64,000 bases of DNA from assembly GCA_041940525.1 (NCBI GenBank), contig JBGTSB010000001.1, positions 62,001-126,000 of the forward strand, given 5' to 3'. Positions within the stretch are counted from its first letter, which is position 1. The number at the start of each line of letters is the position of its first letter. Under the pieces are notes generated by a model that was not told where the DNA came from, ran no database searches, and saw only the letters and a program-made list of their open reading frames with translations. This stretch comes from JAKAXS01 sp041940525. Its GTDB lineage: Bacteria; Pseudomonadota; Alphaproteobacteria; Rhizobiales; Hyphomicrobiaceae. This document shows, piece by piece, positions 8,553 through 17,940 of this stretch. A program made the position numbers and the translations under genes.

Positions 8553-10271
8553 TCAGTCCGTAATCGCAAACAACGATCCCACGACTCCGGCCAGACTTTC
8601 TCCGACTATCAAACCGGCCGCAATGACGACGATCCTCCGCTTGGCAAGCTCTGGCGCGACATACATGAACACGGCCGCCGCAGCCGAGCCTGCAAACATC
8701 GACAGAGCATTCCAAGCCGGGATCACAAAACCGAGCCCAACAGCCGACGCACTCGGAATCCAGCGAATGTATTTTTCGCTGCAAAAGGACTCCGCAATCG
8801 CCAACCCGATACCGACAACAGCTGCAATCACGATCGCCATGCCGGCCCCAGGCGGCATAGCATCGAGCCCATCCGCCAAAACCTCGGCGACAGCCTTCCA
8901 AGTGGCAACCGCTGGAGCGGGCCATTCTGCCGTGATCAACTGGTTGGCCGGATCGGTAATGAGCAGCACGTATGTGAGCGCCGCAACGAACGCGCCCGTC
9001 AGAACTCCAAACATCTGAGCGATCATCTGAAAGGATGGGTTAGCGCCGATGATCTGCCCGGTTCTCAAATCATGCATCAGATCGGCGCACTGCCCCGCTG
9101 CGCCACCCGTCACGTTCGCCGTCATCAAGTTCGTTGGGATATTTCCCGGTGACAGCGCACCAAACGTCAGCTGCGTGATCTTACCCAGCGCGCCAATCGG
9201 CGTAATCGCCGTCTCACCGGAAACCCGCGCAGCCACGATTGCCAGCACATAACTGAGCAGCACTGCCACGACGGCTTCAAACAAGCCGATCGCGAAGATT
9301 GACTGCTGTGCGATAATAGAAATGACCATCACGCCGCCAAACGCCACCCATAGCGCGCGAGAGTTGACTGGAACCTCGTCCGGGTCCGGTGCGGCACGCT
9401 GGGCTCGGGTCCGCCATTGCCGGACACCAAGCTTGACCATCGAAATGGCAAACGACGTAAGCGAAGCCGTCACCATCAGCGTCGCACCCGGCCACAACAG
9501 CCACTCAATCATCGGACCAAACCAGACCGCGCTGTCGGTCAGTTCACCCGGCTTGGCCCACTCCTGTTCCAGGGCGAAAATCCCAAGAAGTCCCCATCCC
9601 AAGATGGCGCCAATGAAAATGGAAATCCCGATCCTCAAGCCGGCAATGGCGCCGAAACCAGCCATCAACACCGAAGGGTCTAGCGCAAAACCAAGATTGA
9701 GCGCGGACACGCCAAATGTTTTACCCGACGCCGTCGTCACGGACGTCTTGAACGGCAGGCCAATTGGCCCCGCCCCAACGGATGTCACGAATGATTTGAG
9801 ACCAGCACTCGCCGCCGCTGTCATCGACAACAGCTTCAAACGCGCCCGAGATTCAGCGCCGCCTTTATGGATCTCGCTCATTGTCTCTGCCGTGACGACG
9901 CCGGAAGGGAACGGCAGCCTGTCGCGCAATAGAAGCTGATTACGCAAGCCGGCCGCCACAACAATACCGAGCAAGCTGACGACCAATAGCCAGATCGCGA
10001 GCAGCCAGAACGGCAGTTCTTGCCCTGTCAGGAGAGCGAGTGCGGGGATGGGCGCCGCAAGACCGGCCGAGATAATTGAAGCCGCGGCAGAGGCAGCCGT
10101 CTGGTTGATATTGTTTTCCCGCAAGCCCCATTCGGGCATGCCGCCAAATCTAGCGGCCGCGGCCCACAGCGCAAAACCGATGAGCCCGGCAGCGACCGAC
10201 ATGTTGAAGGTCCAGCCGATCTTGAGGCCGCTGTAGACATTGCACGGCGTCAGCAATGCTCCAATGACCAT
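8553..10271 (-). CDS. OPT-family oligopeptide transporter, start region possibly frameshifted
   Basis: A 572-residue integral membrane transporter of the OPT family, with about 14 helices and the motif CNVYSGLKIGWTFNMS near the N-terminus. Further matches are the GIPTNLMTANVTGG-like stretch (here GNIPTNLMTANVTGG), AQCADLMHDLRTGQIIGA and LIVGESLAGVVGSLFA at the C-terminus. The first ATG in frame is at 10271, but family-like sequence (LPAIAPPELTVRAVVTG) continues upstream in the same frame with no standard start before a stop. An ATG at 10327 would join that sequence if the CCC run at 10318-10320 had one more C. See findings. Confidence 0.9.
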   Translation of the reverse strand: MVIGALLTPCNVYSGLKIGWTFNMSVAAGLIGFALWAAAARFGGMPEWGLRENNINQTAASAAASIISAGLAAPIPALALLTGQELPFWLLAIWLLVVSLLGIVVAAGLRNQLLLRDRLPFPSGVVTAETMSEIHKGGAESRARLKLLSMTAAASAGLKSFVTSVGAGPIGLPFKTSVTTASGKTFGVSALNLGFALDPSVLMAGFGAIAGLRIGISIFIGAILGWGLLGIFALEQEWAKPGELTDSAVWFGPMIEWLLWPGATLMVTASLTSFAISMVKLGVRQWRTRAQRAAPDPDEVPVNSRALWVAFGGVMVISIIAQQSIFAIGLFEAVVAVLLSYVLAIVAARVSGETAITPIGALGKITQLTFGALSPGNIPTNLMTANVTGGAAGQCADLMHDLRTGQIIGANPSFQMIAQMFGVLTGAFVAALTYVLLITDPANQLITAEWPAPAVATWKAVAEVLADGLDAMPPGAGMAIVIAAVVGIGLAIAESFCSEKYIRWIPSASAVGLGFVIPAWNALSMFAGSAAAAVFMYVAPELAKRRIVVIAAGLIVGESLAGVVGSLFAITD

Positions 10272-10465
10272 GCCCGTTACGACCGCCCGGACTGTCAGTT
10301 CCGGAGGCGCAATTGCCGGGAGGTCATGAGCTTGAGCAGAAACAGTCCACCTGCCGCGATAATGATGGAAACGGGCCGATTATGACGTCATTCGACCGAA
10401 GCGCAAGGCTGAGCCGGCCAGAGTGAAGCCATCCACCCTGCCCGGCCGCAAGCCCCGCCCGCTGC

Positions 10466-10939
10466 CTAGCGAATTTTCTCCATCAAAGCCGGAGCGTCAT
10501 CCTTGGAAACAAACATGCCGAATGCGATCACGGTCGTACCAGGAACTGCGAGCGCCTCCGGGGTTTCTTCCCGGCCAACGGAACAGGTTTCTTTCGCGCG
10601 CTTAACGTCCTCACTGGGCAAAGGATAGTAGAATCCGGTCTGGGCGAACTTCCAGCCAAACGCCTGGAAATATTGTTGAGCAACCGCCAGCAAACCGCGG
10701 TCAACACATCTGTCAGCCGCATTAAAGTCAGACAGCGGCACACGGTGCGATTCAAACAAACGCTTGGGAGACGTTTTCTCTTCCCCGCCACGTACAAACC
10801 GCGTTCCGATCACCAATCTTTGGTCTTCCTGAGGGCCTTTTCCCCAGTGCAGTCCCGCCTGGGCGGCCGCGGGTGATGCAGTAGCCAACAACCCGAGGAC
10901 AAAATAACTAAGCATCAGGAGTGGGGTCTTCATCGTCAT
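10466..10939 (-). CDS. Secreted protein of unknown function
   Basis: A 157-residue protein with a clear signal peptide (residues about 1-26, ending SPAAAQA). The mature part has three Cys (one in DRCVDRG, one in KETCSVG) only two of which are outside the signal, an aromatic segment (YFQAFGWKFAQTGFYYPLP) and no membrane helix, so it is probably periplasmic. I do not recognise the family. The start has AGAGGA 7 nt upstream. It begins 26 bp after the ClC gene on the same strand and is probably co-transcribed with it. Confidence 0.7.
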   Translation of the reverse strand: MTMKTPLLMLSYFVLGLLATASPAAAQAGLHWGKGPQEDQRLVIGTRFVRGGEEKTSPKRLFESHRVPLSDFNAADRCVDRGLLAVAQQYFQAFGWKFAQTGFYYPLPSEDVKRAKETCSVGREETPEALAVPGTTVIAFGMFVSKDDAPALMEKIR

Positions 10940-10965
10940 CGTTCATCCTCTTCTGTGCCACCATT

Positions 10966-12597
10966 TTATCTATGTTCTTCAACACTCGAGGCTATGAGTT
11001 CTTTATTAAATGCTGAAAGTGCCTTCACCTGCGTTGCGGTTCCAATAATCTTGGTTCTTTGCCTGCCGTCAACAACCAGCAACCGTTCAAGCCCGGTTTC
11101 GTTGAACGCGCGCAGCGCGACATCAAGGCTATCGTCCGCGCGTAGCACAACCTTATCCGTCTCGGGATCGACCTCATCCTCAGCGTCTTCGGCCAAGGGC
11201 TCCATAAACTCGCTGACCCGCACAGTCTTCATGACCACGCGATGGGGACCCTCCTGCAAGACGACGCCACGCGCTTCAAGTTGCGCATGGAAAAATGACC
11301 TGCCGACAATCGCTTGAAAAAGCCCGTTGCCCACCGAGACCGTCAACAACAAGGCCAACGACAGCGCGTACCCGCCAGTCAGCTCAAACACCATCACCGT
11401 GGTTGAAATCGGCGCGCCTAGCAGAGCCGCGGCCACCGCGCCCATCCCCAAGATTGCATACAGCCCACCGCTGGAGCCAAATTCTGGAAATACGCTGGAG
11501 GCTATCAGCCCAAACGCACCACCCGTCATCGCGCCCAGGTAGAGTGCAGGCGAAAATATTCCGCCGCCAAAGCGCGACGCCAAGGCGATAGACGTCGCCG
11601 CCGTCTTGGCAATCAGCAACACGAACATCATCGCAATCGGCAAATGGTTCTTCAGCGCGGCGTCTGTCGTGTCATAACCAACGCCCAGAATCTCAGGAAA
11701 CCACACTGCGATAATGCCGATCATAAGACCGCCAACCGCAGGGCGGAGAACAAGCGGCATTTCAATGCCACGCGCGAACCAATCCGTCAGCTGCAAACAC
11801 GCGTGGAAAATCACGGCGACAAGTGCCGCGACGACCCCGAGCAGGACAAACGCCGGAACCTCAAGGTATGATGTGATCTGGTAGGCCGGAACAGTGAAGG
11901 CCGCAGCGTCGCCGAACCAGGCTTGTGAAACAATCGTCGCGGTCACCGAGGCCAGCACCAGTGGTACAAAGCTGGTGACGGCGAAATGGCCTAAGATGAC
12001 TTCTTGGGCGAACAACACACCCGCAATGGGCGCGTTAAACGAAGCCGCGACCGCCCCGGCAACACCCGACGCCAACAGAGTGCGCCGCGCGGCGCGAGGC
12101 AAATCAAAGCTCCTGCAGGCCGCCGCGGAAATCGTCGCGCCCAAATGAACGATTGGGCCTTCCCGGCCCGCGCTGGCGCCGGAACCGAGCGATACGGCGC
12201 TGGCCAATGCACTCAACAGCCCCTGCCCGGGCGTCAAACTACGGCCGGCAGTGATCCGCGCCTCGATCACGTCGGCGGCCGTACCAGTCCGCTTGGCAGT
12301 CAGCAGATACCGTATGATCAACCCGACAAGCAGGCCTCCAATAGCTGGTGCCATGACGATAACCCACCAAGGCTGAGCTCGCGCCGCCGTCGCCACATGT
12401 TCAGAGGTTGTCTCCAGCCACGGCAGTTGCACCACGCCGATCGCCAAACGGAACAAAATGGCGGCGACACCCGTCGCCAAGCCAGTCAGCGTGGCAAGCA
12501 CCCAAACAACAGGTTGCCCAGAAAAGTAGAAATGTCTGAGGTTCGGTACGGTCCAACGACCGGCAATCTTGAAAACATCGCGGACATTCAGCGCCAT
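10966..12597 (-). CDS. ClC-type chloride channel/antiporter with C-terminal CBS domains
   Basis: A protein of 543 residues from the ATG at 12597. Residues about 25-430 form the ClC membrane domain: GSGASAGREGPIVHLGA contains the GREGP motif with the gating glutamate, which points to an H+/Cl- exchanger. GGGIFSPALYLGAMTGGAFG and GAPISTTVMVFELTGGYAL are the later pore motifs. The C-terminal 110 residues resemble CBS-domain sequence (VVLRADDSLDVALRAFNE, then RLLVVDGRQRTKIIG), a usual regulatory nucleotide-binding module. A TTG at 12654 would add 19 residues; I prefer the ATG, though neither has a strong ribosome site. Confidence 0.9.
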   Translation of the reverse strand: MALNVRDVFKIAGRWTVPNLRHFYFSGQPVVWVLATLTGLATGVAAILFRLAIGVVQLPWLETTSEHVATAARAQPWWVIVMAPAIGGLLVGLIIRYLLTAKRTGTAADVIEARITAGRSLTPGQGLLSALASAVSLGSGASAGREGPIVHLGATISAAACRSFDLPRAARRTLLASGVAGAVAASFNAPIAGVLFAQEVILGHFAVTSFVPLVLASVTATIVSQAWFGDAAAFTVPAYQITSYLEVPAFVLLGVVAALVAVIFHACLQLTDWFARGIEMPLVLRPAVGGLMIGIIAVWFPEILGVGYDTTDAALKNHLPIAMMFVLLIAKTAATSIALASRFGGGIFSPALYLGAMTGGAFGLIASSVFPEFGSSGGLYAILGMGAVAAALLGAPISTTVMVFELTGGYALSLALLLTVSVGNGLFQAIVGRSFFHAQLEARGVVLQEGPHRVVMKTVRVSEFMEPLAEDAEDEVDPETDKVVLRADDSLDVALRAFNETGLERLLVVDGRQRTKIIGTATQVKALSAFNKELIASSVEEHR

Positions 12598-12670
12598 AAT
12601 TTCGTCATAGCCGCTCTGAGGAAACCGCTCAAGCCAATCATTGGCGCAAGACAAGCCGGCAAAACAGCAA

Positions 12671-12702
12671 AGAACCGGCGGCGCGTTTGCGCCACCGGCT
12701 CT
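12671..12702 (-). terminator. Hairpin terminator after the Tyr/Gly-rich gene
   Basis: An imperfect stem-loop with core GGCGC/GCGCC and flanking CCGG/CCGG pairing, followed on the minus strand by TTTGCTGTTTTG. It lies between the small Tyr/Gly-rich gene and the ClC gene. Confidence 0.55.
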
Positions 12703-12727
12703 TATTCGACAGCCATCTCGTACGAAT

Positions 12728-13003
12728 TTAGTATGACGGACCGACGTAAACGCTCACGCCACCACTCGAGTAGCCGTCATAACCATAATCATAGTCGCCG
12801 TAGCTATAGCCATAGCGGCGATATCCATGATCATTGCCGCCGTAGCGGTTGAGCTTTTCGTCTTCCTGTCGCGTAGTGTAGTAGCCAGCACGTTCCTTAG
12901 CGCGAGCGCCTTCTACGCTACTGATGGAATCGGCCAAAGCCGCGGATGCAGGTACCTCCAAGGCAACAGCCGCGATCGCAGCGCTCATGATCAAACGTTT
13001 CAT
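12728..13003 (-). CDS. Small secreted Tyr/Gly-rich protein
   Basis: A 91-residue exported protein. A signal peptide (MKRLIMSAAIAAVALEVPAS, cleavage near ALA-DS) is followed by a short charged helix (EGARAKERAGYYTTRQEDEK) and a tail of repeated Tyr-Gly-Asp/Ser units ending VSVYVGPSY. The start at 13003 has an excellent AAGGAG 6 nt upstream; a longer in-frame start is not supported. Such tails occur in small envelope proteins of Hyphomicrobiales; the function is unknown. A hairpin terminator follows. Confidence 0.75.
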   Translation of the reverse strand: MKRLIMSAAIAAVALEVPASAALADSISSVEGARAKERAGYYTTRQEDEKLNRYGGNDHGYRRYGYSYGDYDYGYDGYSSGGVSVYVGPSY

Positions 13004-13207
13004 ATTGCACTCCTTAGCTAAAATATCAGGCAGAACATGAACTGCCTTATAGATGGCATGTAAACGCGATGAAATGAGACCCGTTCCATGGCGGTTATCA
13101 GCGTACCAGCGACAATGGAACGGCATCAGAAGTCTGCCATTTGTGTCATACTGTTAGAATTGCAGCCCAAGACTAAAGAAAATGATCATGATCCAAAGGA
13201 GTAACAA

Positions 13208-13462
13208 ATGACACGGACATCAATTTTGCCGGCGGCATTGATCATCGCTGGCCTCTCGACACCAGCCATGGCCGATGAGCGATTGTCCCATGGGGAAGTG
13301 GCCGAGATCGAGGCTGTCCTGGATTCTTGGGGTTGCACCAGCTACGACGAGATCGAAAAAGAAGACGGACTATACGAGATCGACGACGCCAAATGCGGCG
13401 GCCGCGAATACGACATCAAGCTCGACGCCAACTTCTACGTTGTCTCCGGCAAGCCAGACTAG
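13208..13462 (+). CDS. Small periplasmic PepSY-like protein
   Basis: An 84-residue protein with a signal peptide (residues 1-22, ending PAMA). The mature 62 residues have the helix-strand-strand pattern of a PepSY domain: EVAEIEAVLDSWGC, then DGLYEIDDAKCGGREYDIKL and DANFYVVSG. PepSY modules are thought to bind or inhibit peptidases in the envelope, but the role here is unknown. Two Cys could form a disulfide. AAAGGAG stands 6 nt before the ATG, and a terminator hairpin follows about 20 bp after the stop, so the gene is probably monocistronic. Confidence 0.8.
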   Translation: MTRTSILPAALIIAGLSTPAMADERLSHGEVAEIEAVLDSWGCTSYDEIEKEDGLYEIDDAKCGGREYDIKLDANFYVVSGKPD

Positions 13463-13482
13463 TTCAGTTAATCCCGGGACCG

Positions 13483-13510
13483 AAGCCCCGCCGGATTGAC
13501 GGCGGGGCTT
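13483..13510 (+). terminator. Terminator hairpin after the PepSY-like gene
   Basis: A perfect 10-bp stem AAGCCCCGCC/GGCGGGGCTT with an 8-nt loop. Only a short T pair follows, so efficiency is uncertain. Confidence 0.6.
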
Positions 13511-13699
13511 GCATTGGCAATTCAGCACTCCGACTGCCAGATAACCCTCGATCCAAAAGCACATTTTCTTCGTAACGTTTCATGTTCGCCCTTCGTAGAC
13601 TCTCGTGGACGAAGCTATCTCCGCAGGCGTTTGGCCACGGTCCAGACGCAATCTTGGGCAGGCTACAAATAGTCTCGCCATCATCACCAGGGCAGATTG

Positions 13700-15064
13700 A
13701 TGCTGATCGACAAATTTGGGACGGCGCATTCAAGCAATCAGCAGGCAGCCGTGTCGGCTTTCGAGGACGCAGTCTTCGCTGTCGCCGCTCACCGGCCAGT
13801 CGGCTCTGCCTTGCAGACGGCATTGGAACATGACCCTGGCTTGGTGGCCGCGCACGCCCTAACTGGCTTCGCGAACGTCATCCTTGGCCGTGCCGAGACG
13901 GCATCGCAAGCGCGCACGTTGCTTCCGGCGGCACAGAAAGCACTGGCCGCTCGCGACGGCGGAACAGCCTCCGAAAGGGCCTTGGTCAGCGCACTCGAAC
14001 TAGCATCCGATGGCCACCTGCAAGATGCAGCTGCCAGGCTCGACACTCATCTGCGCAGCCAGCCGTGCGACTTCCTGTGTCTCAAGATTTCTCATGCCTT
14101 GCGCTTCATGGGCGGCCGTTGCCATGCGATGCTGGACTTGACCACCGGCTTGCTTCCAGATTGGTCACCATCCCAGCCGGCTTACGGTTTCGTCTTGGGC
14201 TGCCATTCCTTCGCGCTTGAAGAAAACGGTCATCTGACGCAAGCAGAGTCCTTTGGCCGCAATGCCTACGCCAACGAACGTGCCGACGCCTGGGGCTTGC
14301 ATGCCGTATCCCACGTTATGGAGACAGCCCACCGGACGGATGAGGGCATCCGCTGGCTAGAGTCCAGCCGGGCCGACTGGTCCAGATGCAACAACTTCTC
14401 CTTCCACATGGGCTGGCACCTTGCCCTCTTCCTCCTAGAACAGGGCCGTATCGATGACGTGGTAGACATCTACGATCGCGACATTCGGCCCGACCAAACA
14501 GACGACTTCCGCGACATGGCCAACGCCACATCTCTGCTCTGGCGCCTCGAACTAGAAGGCCTGCGTGGAGGCGAACGATGGTCAGAACTTTATGAAGTCG
14601 CGAAACGGCGCCGACAGGATGTGACCTACGTGTTCGCATCCCTTCACTATCTCCTGGCTCTCGCCGCCTCGAACGACCAGAAAGGCGCCGACGAGCTGTT
14701 GGCGGCCCTGGAGGCCATGGCCGCCGATCCCAAACATGACCAAGCCAAGGTCGCGGCCGAAGTCGGCGTGCCACTAGCCAAAGTCATTATTGCCATGAGC
14801 CGCGGCGGCTCAGCCGTCCCAGATCTCGCAGGCATCGCCAACAGCTTGCCGATCATGGGCGGAAGCCACGCCCAGCGCGACGTCTTCTTAAGAACCCTCC
14901 TGATGGCGGCAGCCTCTCGCGGCGATTCTCCGGCCTTCCTGGCTATCTCGCGCATCCGCCACAACCTGCGCAGCTCCGACCGCTTTATCGTTGGGGTGGA
15001 AAAACTGATCAAAGACCGCAATACTGGGCATGTATCTATGCCACCTGCCCTACTCGCTTCGTAA
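13700..15064 (+). CDS. TTC38-type tetratricopeptide protein
   Basis: A 454-residue soluble protein with no signal peptide. The series of helical pairs and the segment DAWGLHAVSHVMETAHRTDE followed by FSFHMGWHLALFLLEQGRID match the TTC38 family (tetratricopeptide repeat protein 38), found in bacteria and animals and of unknown biochemical role. The ATG at 13700 is preceded directly by a TTG in frame; I chose the ATG. The TPP-dependent enzyme gene starts 5 bp after its stop, and opgC overlaps that one, so the three are likely one transcript. Confidence 0.8.
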   Translation: MLIDKFGTAHSSNQQAAVSAFEDAVFAVAAHRPVGSALQTALEHDPGLVAAHALTGFANVILGRAETASQARTLLPAAQKALAARDGGTASERALVSALELASDGHLQDAAARLDTHLRSQPCDFLCLKISHALRFMGGRCHAMLDLTTGLLPDWSPSQPAYGFVLGCHSFALEENGHLTQAESFGRNAYANERADAWGLHAVSHVMETAHRTDEGIRWLESSRADWSRCNNFSFHMGWHLALFLLEQGRIDDVVDIYDRDIRPDQTDDFRDMANATSLLWRLELEGLRGGERWSELYEVAKRRRQDVTYVFASLHYLLALAASNDQKGADELLAALEAMAADPKHDQAKVAAEVGVPLAKVIIAMSRGGSAVPDLAGIANSLPIMGGSHAQRDVFLRTLLMAAASRGDSPAFLAISRIRHNLRSSDRFIVGVEKLIKDRNTGHVSMPPALLAS

Positions 15065-15069
15065 CACTC

Positions 15070-16686
15070 ATGCGCATTGCAGATCTTGTCGCCCAGACGC
15101 TGGCCAACTTCGGCGCCAAGCGCGCCTTCGGTATGCCCGGCGGCGAAGTCCTGACCGTGATCGACGCGTTGAACGCTGCGGGCGTGAAGTTTGTGCTAGC
15201 CCGCAACGAGAACTGGGCGGCCATCATGGCAGCCGGTGCATCGGTCGCCAGCGATCACGCACCCGGCGTACTGGTCACCACTCTTGGCCCCGGCCTTGCC
15301 AACGCCGTCAACGGCATCGCCGACGCCAGCCAAGAGCATGTGCCCCTCATTGTCATCGCTGGTGTCGTCGATCACGATGTCCGCCACCGCTACACACACC
15401 AAGTGATCGACCACAGCGCCATTCTGCGCCCGCTGGTGAAAGGGTGCTTCGAAGTCGAAACGGCAGGTGCCGCCGCTACGGTCGCGCGCGCCGTAACCAT
15501 GGCGATGAGCGCGCCGATGGGGCCCGTCCTTATCGAGATCGCGCCGGGCACTGCGAAGGAAACTGCTGGCGAAAGCGAGCAACCACGCCAGCCACCAAGC
15601 CTTGTGAGACCTACACTCGCTTCCGGCGACACCTCGCTCGCGGACCTGCGCGTGCAATTGGATAAAGCCGTGCGTCCCCTGCTCATAGCAGGTTGGGATG
15701 CCGCGCGCACTGGCGCCGCCGGCGCACTCACGAAACTGGCCGAACAGCGCGCAATTCCAGTCATCACGACCTACAAAGCCAAGGGTGTCATTCCAGAGTC
15801 GCATGCCCTCGCCCTTGGCGCCGCCGGTCTATCGCCACTGGCCGACAAACATCTCCTGCCGCTTGTCAAAGCTGCTGACACAATCATCCTTGCGGGATAC
15901 GACCCGATCGAGATGCGCCAAGGCTGGCTCGACCCCTTCGACAATAACGCGCAAATCATAGAGATTGCGGAAAAGACACCCGATCACGGGATGCACCACA
16001 CCACCGTTTCCGTAGAAGGCAACATCGCCGAGATCCTGCGCGAACTGACGCCACAGTCAGCAGACAAAAACAGGAGCTGGCCAAAGGGCGAACCTCAAGG
16101 CATAAAGCAAGCCCTCACGGAAGCCTTCGCGCCAACGGACAGCTGGGGCCCTCACGCTGTCATCGCTTCCCTGGAAAAGCACCTCACTCCTGAAACAACC
16201 GTCACGGTGGATAGTGGCGCTCATCGGATCTTGCTGAGCCAGCTTCTGAAGATCGAACGGCCACTCGGTCTTCTCCAGTCCGCGGGGTTCTGCACCATGG
16301 GTCCTGCGCTTCCCCTAGCGGCAGGCGTGAAGAGCATATTGCCGCAGGAACGCGCAATTGCCGTTCTGGGCGATGGCGGCATGGAGATGGTTTTGGGCGA
16401 ACTGGCCACCTTACGTGATGAAGCCTTGCCGATCGTACTTATCGTCTTTCAAGACGAAAGCCTCGCTCTCATCGAACTAAAGCAGCGTCAATCCAAGCTG
16501 CGTGATGCCGGCGTTCGCCTCGGCCCCACGGCCTTTGAGGACATTGCGCCCGCTTTCGGAGGCAATGGCGTGCGTGTCACATCCCTCCCCGAATTTGAGC
16601 AAGCGCTCGACACGGCCCTTGGTGCTGCTACTTTCACGCTGATTGTGTGCACCACCAAGGCCAGCGACTATGACAACCGCATCTAA
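15070..16686 (+). CDS. Thiamine-pyrophosphate-dependent enzyme, acetolactate synthase large-subunit-like
   Basis: A 538-residue three-domain TPP enzyme. The N-terminal Pyr domain has the catalytic-type Glu in ARNENWAAIMAAG. The central domain follows, and the C-terminal PP domain has GDGGMEMVLGELATLRDEAL and then IVFQDESLALIELKQ. In the usual metal motif the last part reads NN or ND; here it is QD, so the metal-ligand position is Asp and the preceding Asn is Gln. This places it among the ALS-like decarboxylases/carboligases of unknown substrate rather than true IlvB. No small regulatory subunit is adjacent. It sits between the TTC38-type gene and opgC. Confidence 0.85.
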   Translation: MRIADLVAQTLANFGAKRAFGMPGGEVLTVIDALNAAGVKFVLARNENWAAIMAAGASVASDHAPGVLVTTLGPGLANAVNGIADASQEHVPLIVIAGVVDHDVRHRYTHQVIDHSAILRPLVKGCFEVETAGAAATVARAVTMAMSAPMGPVLIEIAPGTAKETAGESEQPRQPPSLVRPTLASGDTSLADLRVQLDKAVRPLLIAGWDAARTGAAGALTKLAEQRAIPVITTYKAKGVIPESHALALGAAGLSPLADKHLLPLVKAADTIILAGYDPIEMRQGWLDPFDNNAQIIEIAEKTPDHGMHHTTVSVEGNIAEILRELTPQSADKNRSWPKGEPQGIKQALTEAFAPTDSWGPHAVIASLEKHLTPETTVTVDSGAHRILLSQLLKIERPLGLLQSAGFCTMGPALPLAAGVKSILPQERAIAVLGDGGMEMVLGELATLRDEALPIVLIVFQDESLALIELKQRQSKLRDAGVRLGPTAFEDIAPAFGGNGVRVTSLPEFEQALDTALGAATFTLIVCTTKASDYDNRI

Positions 16687-17875
16687 CGCCGCAGCGGTCC
16701 CCCGGCAGCGAGACATCCGGCTCGATTTCTTCCGCGGCATCGGCATGTTCATCATCTTCATCGCGCATGTGCCGAACAACGACTGGAGTTTGTGGATTCC
16801 CGCACGCTTCGGCTTTTCCGACGCAACCGAAATCTTCGTCTTCTGTTCTGGCATGGCGTCAGCAATCGCCTTTGCCAGCGTTTTCGAAAAGCGTGGCTTC
16901 TGGATGGGCACAGCGCGCATCGCACATCGCAGCTGGCAGGTTTACTGGGCGCACATCGGTCTGTTCTTTGCGGCGGCCGCTATGTTGAGCGCTGCCGACA
17001 TTCTCTTGGATACCGGCACCAAGAACATCGCCAGCTTAAATCTGCAGAAGTTCATCTCCACAGAGACCGCAGCGTGTCTCGCCGGACTTTTCACGCTGAC
17101 CTACGTGCCGAACCTGTTCGACATCCTGCCGATGTACCTGGTCATCTTAATGCTGATCCCTGTGGTGATGGCATTGTCACGCCTGAACCCGATCTGCGCC
17201 ATCGTCTTTTGCGTCGCGTTGTGGCTCATCGCAACGCAGGGCTACTGGCGCTTTCCAGCAGAGCCATGGAGTGAGCGCCGTTGGTACTTCAATCCGCTCG
17301 CCTGGCAGCTCGTCTTCTTCACAGGATTCGCCTTTATTCGCGGCTGGCTTCCCGCACCGCCAATCGACAAACGATTGGTATGGATCGCAGCAATCATCAC
17401 CGTTGTCTCGATGTTCTTGAACAAGCCCGAACTCGTCCAACTCCTTCCCGACGGCGTCAGACGGTCAGCAATTCCCGCAGTTCTGATGGACAAATCCAAC
17501 TTCGGCATCATCCGTTACGTTCACTTCCTATCATTGGCCTACCTCGCGTATGCGGCAGCCGGAGATAAGGGCGAACGTCTGAGCGGCGCATTCGTATCAA
17601 TGTGTTGCAGGGTCGGTCAGCAGGCACTTGCCGTCTTCATCGCCGGTATCATGCTGGCTCTACTTAGCGGCGTGGTGCTGCGCCAAGCAGGCTACACCGG
17701 TTTCAATGTCGCTTTGGCAAACATCACCGGGATGGTGCTTCTCATTGCGGTGGCCTACACTGTCTCCTGGTTCAAGCGCACGCCGTGGAAGCAACCTCAT
17801 CGCAATAAGATAATATTGCAGCGCGAAACACAAACGAGCCCTCCAAGCGAGATTTCAAGCGCCAAATTGAAATAA
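16670..17875 (+). CDS. opgC: OpgC-family membrane acyltransferase
   Basis: A 401-residue inner-membrane protein with about 10 helices. The N-terminal RDIRLDFFRGIGMFIIFIAH and the following FGFSDATEIFVFCSGMASA segment are characteristic of OpgC, which transfers succinyl groups to osmoregulated periplasmic glucans in proteobacteria. The ATG at 16670 overlaps the end of the TPP-enzyme gene by 17 bp, indicating translational coupling; the earlier GTG adds residues out of keeping with the family. No opgG/opgH or ndvB is in the window, so the acceptor glucan or polysaccharide is unproven. Confidence 0.85.
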   Translation: MTTASNAAAVPRQRDIRLDFFRGIGMFIIFIAHVPNNDWSLWIPARFGFSDATEIFVFCSGMASAIAFASVFEKRGFWMGTARIAHRSWQVYWAHIGLFFAAAAMLSAADILLDTGTKNIASLNLQKFISTETAACLAGLFTLTYVPNLFDILPMYLVILMLIPVVMALSRLNPICAIVFCVALWLIATQGYWRFPAEPWSERRWYFNPLAWQLVFFTGFAFIRGWLPAPPIDKRLVWIAAIITVVSMFLNKPELVQLLPDGVRRSAIPAVLMDKSNFGIIRYVHFLSLAYLAYAAAGDKGERLSGAFVSMCCRVGQQALAVFIAGIMLALLSGVVLRQAGYTGFNVALANITGMVLLIAVAYTVSWFKRTPWKQPHRNKIILQRETQTSPPSEISSAKLK

Positions 17876-17940
17876 ATCCGCATCCCGCTGCGTATAGTCT
17901 TTCAAGCGAGGCTCATCTGGCCGGTCAAGCTGGCGCCAAT

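Noticed and set aside
8419..8925. 168-codon minus-strand frame across the OPT-amidase junction
   Set aside because: Overlaps two strong genes in a different frame; Cys/Arg/Gly-rich shadow.
12004..12852. 282-codon plus-strand frame opposite the ClC gene
   Set aside because: Rich in Arg, His and Ser with a low-complexity end; reads as the complement of the ClC and Tyr/Gly-rich genes.
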